Shown: positions 15,647 through 22,652 of the stretch, in pieces | How the letters are laid out: the number at the start of each line of letters is the position of its first letter | How positions within the stretch are numbered: position 1 is the first letter of the stretch | Source: Bacillota bacterium | GTDB taxonomy: Bacteria; Bacillota; Clostridia; DSM-8532 | Direction: 5' to 3' | Assembly (NCBI GenBank): GCA_023440865.1 | Contig: JAEXRM010000128.1 | Location: forward strand, 1 to 33,229 | DNA length: 33,229 bases | Notes under the pieces: model-generated | What the model was told of the DNA's origin: nothing | What the model saw: only the letters and a program-made list of their open reading frames with translations | The model's database searches: none | Program-made: the position numbers and the translations under genes

Positions 15647-17563
15647 ATGCTGCTGAAGATCACGAATGGCTGTGTCGCCTTCGGTGCGACGACCATTCTT
15701 TCCGGTATCGATTTCGAGATCAACCAGGGGGACAAGATCGCCCTGGTCGGCCGCAATGGCTGCGGCAAAACCACGCTGCTCAAGCTCATGACCGGGCAGT
15801 ATGAGCTGACGAAGCTTGACGACCAGCCATCCTCGATGGTGGTGGCCCGGGGGACGTCCATCGGCTATCTGCAGCAGGTGACCTTCGAGGATGAAGCCGT
15901 CACGCTCGAGGAAGAGGTGCGCAGCGCCTACCGGCCGCTGCTGGAGATGGAGGCGCGCATCGATGCGCTGCTGGCCCAGCTCGAGCACGACCACAGCCCC
16001 GACCTCATCAGACGCTGTGCCGACCTGCAGGACCGGTTCCGGCTGCTGGACGGCTACAGCTACCGCAAGGAATACGAGGCGGCCATCCGTCAGTTCGGCT
16101 TCAGCGCGGAGGAGAAGACGCGCCCGTTGTCGACCTTCTCCGGCGGCCAGCGCACCAAGATCGCGTTCATCCGCCTGCTGCTGAGCAAGCCGGACATCCT
16201 GCTGCTCGACGAGCCCACCAACCATCTCGACATCCAGGCCATCGAGTGGCTGGAAGGCTATCTGCGCACCTACCGCAACGCGGTGGTCATCGTGTCGCAC
16301 GACCGCGAGTTCCTCGACCATGTCGTCGGCTCGGTCCACGAGATCGAGCACGGGCACATCACCCGGTATGCGGGCAACTACTCGGCCTTTGCCGTCAAGA
16401 AGCGCCTGAACTGGGAACAGCAGCAGAAACGATATGTGGAGCAGCAGAAGGAGATCGCGCACCTCAGCGGCCTGGTCGAGCGGTTCCGCTACAAGGCCAC
16501 CAAGGCGGCCATGGCCCAGTCCAAGCTCAAGCAGATCGAACGGATCGACGTGGTCGATTCGCCGGACAAGGCCGACACGCGCAGCTTCCATGCCGATTTC
16601 GAGCCCGAGGTGCAGCCAGTGCAGCTCGTGCTGACGGCTAACAACCTCACGATCGGCTACGATCGCCCCCTGACCACCGTTTCGCTGCAGGTGCAGCGCG
16701 GCGACCGCATCGGCATCCTCGGCGGCAACGGGTTGGGCAAGTCGACGTTTCTGAAGACGCTTGTGGGACAGCTTGCCCCGCTTGCCGGCGAGTGCCGGTT
16801 CGGCGACCGGGTTTCCGTCGGTTACTTCGATCAGCACATGGCCCTGTACCAAAGCGACAAGACCGTGCTGGACGAATACTGGGACGAGTTTCCCACCCTG
16901 ACGCAAACCGAGGTGCGCTCGGCGCTCGGCGCGTTCCTGTTTTCGCAGGAGGATGTGTTCAAGCCCGTCAACGCCCTTTCGGGCGGAGAGAAGGTGCGGT
17001 TGGCGCTGTGCCGCCTGTTGCGCCGGCGGCCCAACTTCCTGATTCTCGACGAGCCGACCAACCACATGGACATCATCGGCAAGGAAACCCTCGAGGAGAT
17101 GCTCAAGGCCTATACGGGCACGCTGCTGTTCGTGTCGCACGACCGCTATTTCGTCCGGCAGGTCGCCACATCGGTGCTGGTGTTCGAGGATGGGCAGGCC
17201 GAGTACTTCCGTTTCGGGTATGAGGAATATGTCGAGCAGACCGCCCGTCGCGCTGCGGCCGCCGCGGAAGCGGCCGCTGTTGCGGAACCCGGCGCGCGCA
17301 GGGAAAAGGGTCGCAACACATCCCCCGGCAAGGAGCGCGCCCGCTGGGAGGCCAAGGTGAAAAAGCTCGAGGCCCAGCTTGCGGCGTGTGACGAAAAGAC
17401 CGCCGTACTGACGGCCCAGCTGCACGGCGATGAGGCCGCGTCGGACTACATCCGGCTTCAGGCGCTGCAGGAGGAGCTCTCCGCGCTCGAGGAGGTGCAC
17501 CTGGGGTTTCTGGAGGAATGGGACCGGCTGCTTTCAGAGGAGCCGGTGGCGGGACAAGGGTGA
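15647..17563 (+). CDS. ABC-F family ATP-binding protein
   Basis: Duplicated ABC ATPase without membrane domains. This class works on the ribosome, either as a translation factor or by displacing ribosome-targeting antibiotics. It is 638 aa. Domain 1 has Walker A GRNGCGKTTL and signature FSGGQRTKIAF followed by LLLDEPTNHLD. A charged inter-domain linker lies around residues 235-325. Domain 2 has GGNGLGKSTF and LSGGEKVRLAL followed by LILDEPTNHMD. A C-terminal coiled coil (RARWEAKVKKLEAQLAACDEK) closes it, as in Uup- and YdiF-like members. The start at 15647 has AAGGAG at 15634-15639. The leader terminator suggests drug- or stress-inducible expression. The 3' end abuts the opposing DUF5655-like gene with no gap. 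Confidence 0.93.
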   Translation: MLLKITNGCVAFGATTILSGIDFEINQGDKIALVGRNGCGKTTLLKLMTGQYELTKLDDQPSSMVVARGTSIGYLQQVTFEDEAVTLEEEVRSAYRPLLEMEARIDALLAQLEHDHSPDLIRRCADLQDRFRLLDGYSYRKEYEAAIRQFGFSAEEKTRPLSTFSGGQRTKIAFIRLLLSKPDILLLDEPTNHLDIQAIEWLEGYLRTYRNAVVIVSHDREFLDHVVGSVHEIEHGHITRYAGNYSAFAVKKRLNWEQQQKRYVEQQKEIAHLSGLVERFRYKATKAAMAQSKLKQIERIDVVDSPDKADTRSFHADFEPEVQPVQLVLTANNLTIGYDRPLTTVSLQVQRGDRIGILGGNGLGKSTFLKTLVGQLAPLAGECRFGDRVSVGYFDQHMALYQSDKTVLDEYWDEFPTLTQTEVRSALGAFLFSQEDVFKPVNALSGGEKVRLALCRLLRRRPNFLILDEPTNHMDIIGKETLEEMLKAYTGTLLFVSHDRYFVRQVATSVLVFEDGQAEYFRFGYEEYVEQTARRAAAAAEAAAVAEPGARREKGRNTSPGKERARWEAKVKKLEAQLAACDEKTAVLTAQLHGDEAASDYIRLQALQEELSALEEVHLGFLEEWDRLLSEEPVAGQG

Positions 17564-18028
17564 CTACGGTGACGTCATCCGCGGTTTTCGGCCGCGCGGC
17601 ACCCGGCAGGCAAAACGGTAGGCCTGCATGAGCCAGGACATCACCTCATCGTCAAGGTCCTCCGCCGTGTGGACGGGCAGATGGAAGGCCCATCGGTTCG
17701 GCGTCATTTCACCGCTTGCGGAGAAACGCGGGCTGTCGATCGGTTCGTCGAGCACGAATCCCAACATGATGCGCGCCTGCGGCACGCCATGCGGCTTGCG
17801 CGCCATGTACCAGACGTACGCGAAACCGCAGTTGGCGAAGAAACCGATCTGGGTGCGGCGCACGCGGATCTCCGCACCGGGGCATGCGGCAAGGATGCGA
17901 TAACGGATGTGCGCATAGCCTATCAACGCGTCAGGATATGCGGCCCAAAACGCCGTCTCCTCATCGGAAAGCGGGCCTGTATCACCTTCGGGCACAACCG
18001 GAGCCGGGCACCTGTCATCGTCATCCAC
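17564..18028 (-). CDS. DUF5655-like domain protein
   Basis: Small cytoplasmic protein of unknown function, 154 aa from GTG 18028, which has GGAGG 11 bases upstream; TTG 18049 is an alternative. The segments EIRVRRTQIGFFANCGFAYVWY, IMLGFVLDEPIDSPRF, RWAFHLPV and EDLDDEVMSWLMQAY follow the order I associate with the DUF5655 family, in which a fixed set of charged and aromatic residues lines a shallow groove. The family assignment is from recollection, not a search. The N-terminus is acidic and likely disordered. It is transcribed toward the ABC-F gene, the two stop codons being adjacent, and a perfect TATAAT lies about 27 bp upstream of its start. Confidence 0.65.
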   Translation of the reverse strand: MDDDDRCPAPVVPEGDTGPLSDEETAFWAAYPDALIGYAHIRYRILAACPGAEIRVRRTQIGFFANCGFAYVWYMARKPHGVPQARIMLGFVLDEPIDSPRFSASGEMTPNRWAFHLPVHTAEDLDDEVMSWLMQAYRFACRVPRGRKPRMTSP

Positions 18029-18054
18029 TGGAACATCTTCCTCCGTCAAGACCC

Positions 18055-18060
18055 ATTATA
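18055..18060 (-). promoter_or_regulatory. -10 element upstream of the DUF5655-like gene
   Basis: A perfect TATAAT on the minus strand (18060-18055) lies about 27 bp before the GTG start. The -35 region at 17-bp spacing (TGCGAC) is poor. Confidence 0.4.
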
Positions 18061-18219
18061 CCCTGTTCCGTCGTTGGGTCGCAGGCCTTGCTGTGGTAAG
18101 AATCCTTGGATCGGAATCATGCTGCCGCACCGGGGCAATCGGTTGAGGCATCGCGATGAATGGGCGGTGCCGATCGAATGAGGCTGACCCTGCATGATTG
18201 TCGAAGAGGGGAGGAGCAT

Positions 18220-18723
18220 ATGCCGGAACAAGCCATCCACAATTCTGGGGAACAACAGAAGATCATGCCATGCCTGTGGTTCGAGCAGGGAGCCGCGGAG
18301 GCGGCAGCCTGGTATGCCGGTCTTTTCGGGGATTCCGCCGTTCATGACGTGGATGTCATCCACGACACCCCTGCGGGCGACACGGAAACCGTTTCGTTCC
18401 GACTCGCCGGTCTCGAATTTTCGGCCATCGGCGCGGAAGCAGACTTCACTTTCACTCCAGCCATATCCTTCTGGGCTTCCTGTCCGGATCCGGATACGCT
18501 TGACGGCTTTGCGACGGTGTTGTCGCAGCGGGGTGGAACCCGTGAGCCTTTGGCGGTCCATTCGCATGGTGGTGCGGCGGCGACTGTTCGTGACCGATTT
18601 GGCTTGTATTGGCATCTGGTGTATGCACCGAATGGACAGGACTGGGTCTCGATCCGCCCCTGTCTGCTTTTTTCGGGCGAAACCAGTGGATATGCTGAAG
18701 ACGCGCTGGCCTTCTACGAATAG
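18220..18723 (+). CDS. PhnB-like VOC/glyoxalase-fold protein, truncated
   Basis: Protein of the PhnB-type vicinal-oxygen-chelate family; functions in this family are mostly unassigned. Members carry two similar beta-alpha-beta domains. The first is intact here (KIMPCLWFEQGAAEAAAWYAGLFG, FSAIGAEADFTFTPAISFW, DRFGLYWHLVYAPNG). The second begins normally (SIRPCLLFSGE, AEDALAFYE) and is cut by a TAG at 18721-18723, giving 167 aa where about 280 is usual for two-domain members. The continuing frame reads VLPDAHRGACLYHEE, still family-like, so the stop is a recent lesion. The start at 18220 has GAGGAG three bases upstream. The truncated product may be non-functional. Confidence 0.75.
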   Translation: MPEQAIHNSGEQQKIMPCLWFEQGAAEAAAWYAGLFGDSAVHDVDVIHDTPAGDTETVSFRLAGLEFSAIGAEADFTFTPAISFWASCPDPDTLDGFATVLSQRGGTREPLAVHSHGGAAATVRDRFGLYWHLVYAPNGQDWVSIRPCLLFSGETSGYAEDALAFYE

Positions 18724-18904
18724 GTGCTTCCGGATGCGCACCGTGGCGCGTGTCTGTATCATGAAGAAAAGAGGCCTGGTGATGCGCGGCCCCGGATCCG
18801 ATGCGGAGAGTGCGGCCGTGACCGAAGCCCTGCTCTCGATGCGCCGGCTCGATCTGAACGCGTTGGAAGCGGCAAAACGCGCGGCACGTGATACAATGGA
18901 ATGA
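18724..18904 (+). pseudogene. Remnant of the second domain of the PhnB-like gene
   Basis: After the TAG the original frame continues with VLPDAHRGACLYHEEKRPGD. The family's C-terminal helix then appears in a different frame as AVTEALLSMRRLDLNALEAA, ending at 18904. The middle of the second domain, roughly 80-90 residues, is missing. A nonsense codon, an internal deletion and a frameshift therefore all lie within 180 bp. Confidence 0.65.
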
Positions 18905-18922
18905 ACTGCCGGTCAACCGGCA
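18889..18922 (+). promoter_or_regulatory. Extended -10 promoter and start-site hairpin of the sugar kinase gene
   Basis: TGA followed by TACAAT (18892-18897) forms an extended -10. The predicted start near 18904 is followed at once by TGCCGG-TCAA-CCGGCA (18907-18922), a six-bp hairpin at the 5' end of the mRNA. The element lies inside the decaying PhnB-like remnant. No good -35 is present. Confidence 0.45.
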
Positions 18923-18943
18923 TGGAAAGCGGGGACACTGGCG

Positions 18944-19741
18944 ATGAACATCGCATGCTTTACCGTAGCGGCCATGGACACGTTTCCACAGGTCAATGAG
19001 CTGCATCCCGGGGGGAATTCGCTCAACCAGGCGGTCGCGCTGCGTCGGCTGGGCCATCGGACCGCCTTTGCCGGCGCCGTCGGCATGGATGCCGCGGGGG
19101 ATGCCATCGAAGCGCTGCTGCGCAAGGAGCAGGTCGACATGACCTGCCTGCACCGGGTATCGTGCGCTACGGCATCGAACCGCATCATCAACGACGAGGC
19201 CGGTGAGCGGTACGGCATCGAGGGAGCCTGGGACGATGGCGCCTATGGCGCCTATCGCCTTTCGGATGCCGACTGGGCGCATCTGGCCACCTGTTCGGTC
19301 TGGTGCACGCATGCCAACAGTCCCGATTTCGGGGAGGCATTGCGCAGAATACGCCCCGGGCAGCATATGGCGGTCGATTTTCTGCACAGGCTGCAGCCGG
19401 ATGTACTCGCGGCCTGCGCAGGTGTCGCGGACATCTGCTACATCGGCGGTTCACCGGACATGATCGAACCGCTGGCGGAGATCGCCGCCGGGCGGCCGGG
19501 CCTGATTGTGCTGACGCTGGGAGCGGGAGGCAGCATCGCGTTCCTGGGACGCGACCGGCATGTGCAGCCCGCGCTTCCGCTGGCGCGCGTGGTCGACACG
19601 ACGGGATGCGGCGATGCGTTCCAGGCCGCCTGCACGGCCACCTGGCTCGAGACCGGGGATCTGGCCGCCGCCCTGTGTGCCGGCGCCGAGCATGGGCGCA
19701 AGGCCGCATCACGGCGAGGTGGTGTGCTGCTGGATGACTGA
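18944..19741 (+). CDS. PfkB-family carbohydrate kinase (fructoselysine-6-kinase-like)
   Basis: ATP-dependent sugar kinase of the ribokinase/PfkB fold, 265 aa, cytoplasmic. Seen are the substrate-binding loop HPGGNSLNQAVALRRLG near the N-terminus and the anion-hole and catalytic motif DTTGCGDAFQAA, where Cys replaces the usual Ala or Gly of DTxGAGD. The short length and the N-terminus lacking the common lid strand resemble fructoselysine 6-kinase (FrlD), but no deglycase gene is adjacent, so the substrate is open. The start at 18944 has only a moderate GGGGA upstream. The 3' end overlaps the TSUP transporter gene by eight bases, implying coupled translation. Confidence 0.85.
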   Translation: MNIACFTVAAMDTFPQVNELHPGGNSLNQAVALRRLGHRTAFAGAVGMDAAGDAIEALLRKEQVDMTCLHRVSCATASNRIINDEAGERYGIEGAWDDGAYGAYRLSDADWAHLATCSVWCTHANSPDFGEALRRIRPGQHMAVDFLHRLQPDVLAACAGVADICYIGGSPDMIEPLAEIAAGRPGLIVLTLGAGGSIAFLGRDRHVQPALPLARVVDTTGCGDAFQAACTATWLETGDLAAALCAGAEHGRKAASRRGGVLLDD

Positions 19742-20495
19742 GCTTTTGCAGTTTTTCCAACTCGATGGCGCCCAGTGGGCCTGGATCATCCTTGCGGCCT
19801 TTCTGGTCGGCTTCTCCAAGACCGGCATCAGCGGCTTCACGATGCTGGTGATCCCCATCCTGGCATCCGTGTTCGGCGGAAAAGACTCGACCGGCGTGCT
19901 GCTGCCGATGCTGATCGCGGGAGATGTCTTCGCGGTGCTGTACTACCGGCGGCACGCCGCATGGAAGGACATCGCGCGGCTGCTGCCCTGGGCGCTTGTC
20001 GGCATCGTGGCGGGACTACTCGTCGGCAGTTACGTCGATGATCGCACGTTCAAGCTGTTGATTGCGTGCATTGTGCTTATCTGTCTGGTGCTGCTGGTCA
20101 GGACCGAGCTGCGGGGCGAGGCGGAGAGCCGTCTGACCAGGCAGGCCTGGTTCCCGCCCGTGACGGGTGTGGCGAGCGGATTCGCCACCATGATCGGGAA
20201 CGCGGCGGGGCCCATCTTCAGCCTCTACCTGCTGGCAAAGGGCGCGAAGAAGAACAACTACATGGGCACGTTCGCCTGGTTTTTCCTGATCGTCAACCTC
20301 ACGAAGCTGCCACTGCAGGTCTTCGCGTGGCACAACATCACCGGAACCACGCTGGCGCTGGCCGGACTGATGCTCCCCGCCATCACGGCCGGGGCGCTGT
20401 CGGGCGCGGCGGTCATCAAGCACCTGCCGGAGAAACCTTTCCGCTGGATCATACTGGTTGTGACGGCGGTTGCGGCGATCCGTCTGTTTTTCTGA
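19734..20495 (+). CDS. TSUP-family (TauE/SafE) anion permease
   Basis: Membrane transporter of the sulfite exporter TauE/SafE family, 253 aa with about eight helices. The family hallmarks are the N-terminal FLVGFSKTGISGFTMLVIPILA and its internal repeat GVASGFATMIGNAAGPIFSLYLL near residue 140. Members export or import small sulfur- or carbon-containing anions such as sulfite, taurine-derived or sulfonate species; the substrate cannot be told here. It starts within the sugar kinase gene (8-bp overlap), so the two form one transcription unit. Coupling to a sugar kinase might point to a sulfosugar or organic acid route, which is speculation. Confidence 0.88.
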   Translation: MTELLQFFQLDGAQWAWIILAAFLVGFSKTGISGFTMLVIPILASVFGGKDSTGVLLPMLIAGDVFAVLYYRRHAAWKDIARLLPWALVGIVAGLLVGSYVDDRTFKLLIACIVLICLVLLVRTELRGEAESRLTRQAWFPPVTGVASGFATMIGNAAGPIFSLYLLAKGAKKNNYMGTFAWFFLIVNLTKLPLQVFAWHNITGTTLALAGLMLPAITAGALSGAAVIKHLPEKPFRWIILVVTAVAAIRLFF

Positions 20496-20510
20496 CACCG
20501 GGCTGGCACC

Positions 20511-20552
20511 CTGCATGCGGCACCCCGCATGCGGCGGACCGCATGCGTCGAC
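20511..20552. repeat. Three 14-bp direct repeats with palindromic GCATGC cores
   Basis: Three tandem 14-bp units each contain GCATGCG (20511-20524, 20525-20538, 20539-20552), between the TSUP and MATE genes and 50 bp before the MATE start. Each core is self-complementary, and units two and three can form a nine-bp hairpin (20526-20547, loop CGGA) without a T-tract. This could be a repeated operator or an mRNA hairpin. Confidence 0.6.
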
Positions 20553-20601
20553 GCGAACCGGAAGGCATGCCCGGGAACGACCCGCGAGGAAGGAGCAAAC
20601 C

Positions 20602-22020
20602 GTGAAAGACATGACGAAGGGAAGCGAGATGAAGGCCATTCTGGCCTTTGCAGTTCCCATGATACTCGGACAACTCTTCCAGCAGCTTTACAACATCGTC
20701 GACCGGCTCGTGGTGGGACGGTTTGTGGGTGAGGACGCGCTGGGGGCGGTCGGAACCAGCTTTCCGGTCATGTTCTTTACAACGGCGCTGATCATGGGCA
20801 TCGGCATGGGTGCGACCACGGTCGTTTCCCAGCAGTTCGGGGCCAGGCAGCACGAACAGGTGAAACGCACCGTCTCGACCAACCTGCTGTTCCTGTTTGG
20901 CGCATCCGTGGTGACGGCCGCGGCCGGCTTCTTCCTGGCAGCCCCCCTGTTCCGGCTGATGCAGCTTGACGCCGCTGTCGTGCCGGATGCGGTCGCCTAC
21001 TTGCAGATCATCTTCATCGGCATGCCGTTTTCATTCCTGTACAACGCCTACGGTTCCCTTCTCAGGGGTTTGGGCGACGCCAGGACCCCGACCGTATTCC
21101 TGATCGTGGCTACCATGATGAACATCGCCCTCGATCTGCTGTTCGTCGCCGTGTTCGGCTGGGGCGTACCCGGTGCGGCCATTGCGACGATCATCTCGCA
21201 GGCGGTCTCCTCGCTGTTGTGCGTGCTGTACATCTACCGCAAGGTGCCGTTGCTGGCCATCGGCAGAAAGGAATGGGTGTTCGACAGGAAACTGTTCGGC
21301 ACATCGGTCAAACTCGGCATTCCCTCAGGCATTCAGCAGACGCTTCTCTCCATCGGGTTCATGGCGATCCAGGGGCTTGTCAACAGCTACGGGAAGACGA
21401 TGACGTCCGCCATCACGATGGCGACGACGCTCGAGTCGATCGGCACGCTGCCGATCATGAACATCGGCATCGCCATGACCACCTTCGCCGGGCAGAATGT
21501 CGGCGCCGGCCGCTTTGACCGGGTCCGCCGGGGATTCCGCGCCACGCTGCTGATCGACCTGGTGGTGGCCGTGCTGACCATGGCCGTCCTGCTGCTGTTC
21601 GGGCGCAGCATGCTGGGGTGGTTCCTGCCGGACGACGTCGACCCCGCGAAATTGTCGGAGCTGATGACCTATGGCCTCGGGTATATCCACTTCATCGCGT
21701 ACTTCGCCTTCCTCATGGGCGTCATGTTTGCCGGGAACAGCCTGTTGCGGGGCGCGGGCGACGTGATGGTGCCGCTGTTCACCACCATCGCGGCCCTTTC
21801 GATCCGCGTGCTGTCCGCCTACCTGCTTTCGATGCTGCCTTCGGTCGGTTACCGTGCCATCTGGTACTCGATCCCGATCGGCTGGACGATCTCGACGGCC
21901 ATTGTGCTGTGGCGGTATTTCTCCAACAAGTGGACGACCAAGGGCGTGGTGCATGGACCACGGATTGCGGTGCCCGAGGGCCCGCAGGAGGAAGTGATCG
22001 AGGAGAGGACGCTGGAATGA
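20602..22020 (+). CDS. MATE-family efflux transporter
   Basis: Cation-coupled multidrug/toxin exporter of the MATE family, 472 aa with 12 predicted helices. Seen are ILAFAVPMILGQLFQQLYNIVDRLVVGRF in helix 1, the matching second-half start TSVKLGIPSGIQQTLLSIGFMAIQGLVN, and FAGQNVGAGRFDRV, all characteristic of the clostridial NorM/DinF-like group. GTG 20602 is chosen because AAGGAG lies six bases upstream; ATG 20611 and ATG 20629 are alternatives. Substrate unknown. A set of 14-bp palindromic repeats upstream may bind a regulator. Its stop lies 41 bp from the end of the opposing DJ-1/PfpI gene. Confidence 0.92.
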   Translation: MKDMTKGSEMKAILAFAVPMILGQLFQQLYNIVDRLVVGRFVGEDALGAVGTSFPVMFFTTALIMGIGMGATTVVSQQFGARQHEQVKRTVSTNLLFLFGASVVTAAAGFFLAAPLFRLMQLDAAVVPDAVAYLQIIFIGMPFSFLYNAYGSLLRGLGDARTPTVFLIVATMMNIALDLLFVAVFGWGVPGAAIATIISQAVSSLLCVLYIYRKVPLLAIGRKEWVFDRKLFGTSVKLGIPSGIQQTLLSIGFMAIQGLVNSYGKTMTSAITMATTLESIGTLPIMNIGIAMTTFAGQNVGAGRFDRVRRGFRATLLIDLVVAVLTMAVLLLFGRSMLGWFLPDDVDPAKLSELMTYGLGYIHFIAYFAFLMGVMFAGNSLLRGAGDVMVPLFTTIAALSIRVLSAYLLSMLPSVGYRAIWYSIPIGWTISTAIVLWRYFSNKWTTKGVVHGPRIAVPEGPQEEVIEERTLE

Positions 22021-22061
22021 GACCGGCATGACGCATGTGAAGCGGCCCCTCCGCCTGTCAT

Positions 22062-22652
22062 TCACATGGCGGCATCCGGATTGTCCCTGGCATGCGCGAG
22101 CAGCAGGTTGAGCAGCATGCCCTCGCGCAGTGGCGCGCTGTCACCCCCGAGTGCGTCCACCAGGGCATAGGCGAACGGCAGGGTGGTGGCTGGACCGCGG
22201 CTGGTGATGAGATTTCCGTCCACGACGACCGGTTCCTCCAGGTACGTGGAGTGCGGGAACAGCGAGCGAAACCTGTCCGCAGGGTAGGAGGTCAGGCGGC
22301 GACCATCTGCCACGCCCGCAGCGGCTAGCACCATCGGAGCGGCGCAGATGGCGCCGGTGAAGCGATTCGGGTCTGCAAGGCAGGACCGGACCGCGTCCAG
22401 GACCTTCGCGTGCCGGCTCAGATTCTCCGCGCCGGGCAGACCGCCCGGCAGCACCAGCATGTCATAGACGGAAAGGTCGCCGTCGATGCCCCCATCGGAC
22501 ACGACCGTGATGCCGTGGCTGCCTGTCACTCGCTCCCTGTTGTCCACGCTGAGCATGTGACAGGTGAACGCCGCGCGGCGCAGCACATCCACGACAAACA
22601 GGGCTTCGCCTTCCTCAAAACCATCCGCGAGCAGGACTGCGATCTTCTTCAT
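22062..22652 (-). CDS. DJ-1/PfpI family protein
   Basis: Cytoplasmic protein of the DJ-1/PfpI/ThiJ superfamily, 196 aa. Cys103 in FTGAICAAPMVLA is the nucleophile-elbow cysteine, and Glu16 in GFEEGEAL is the matching acidic residue. No His follows the Cys, so it resembles DJ-1/YajL, linked to glyoxal or oxidative-stress handling, more than the PfpI protease. The start at 22652 has GGGAGG upstream. The upstream reverse transcriptase frame runs on to 22615, overlapping this gene by 38 bp, and tandem repeats fill the sequence immediately before the start. No separate promoter is apparent, so it is probably co-transcribed with the RT. A functional link to the RT is conjecture. Confidence 0.9.
   Translation of the reverse strand: MKKIAVLLADGFEEGEALFVVDVLRRAAFTCHMLSVDNRERVTGSHGITVVSDGGIDGDLSVYDMLVLPGGLPGAENLSRHAKVLDAVRSCLADPNRFTGAICAAPMVLAAAGVADGRRLTSYPADRFRSLFPHSTYLEEPVVVDGNLITSRGPATTLPFAYALVDALGGDSAPLREGMLLNLLLAHARDNPDAAM

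Noticed and set aside
22034..22068. Convergent terminator between the MATE and DJ-1 genes
   Set aside because: CATGTGAA and TTCACATG can pair over 19 bases, but no T-tract follows on either strand and one arm overlaps the DJ-1 stop codon, so the evidence is too weak.
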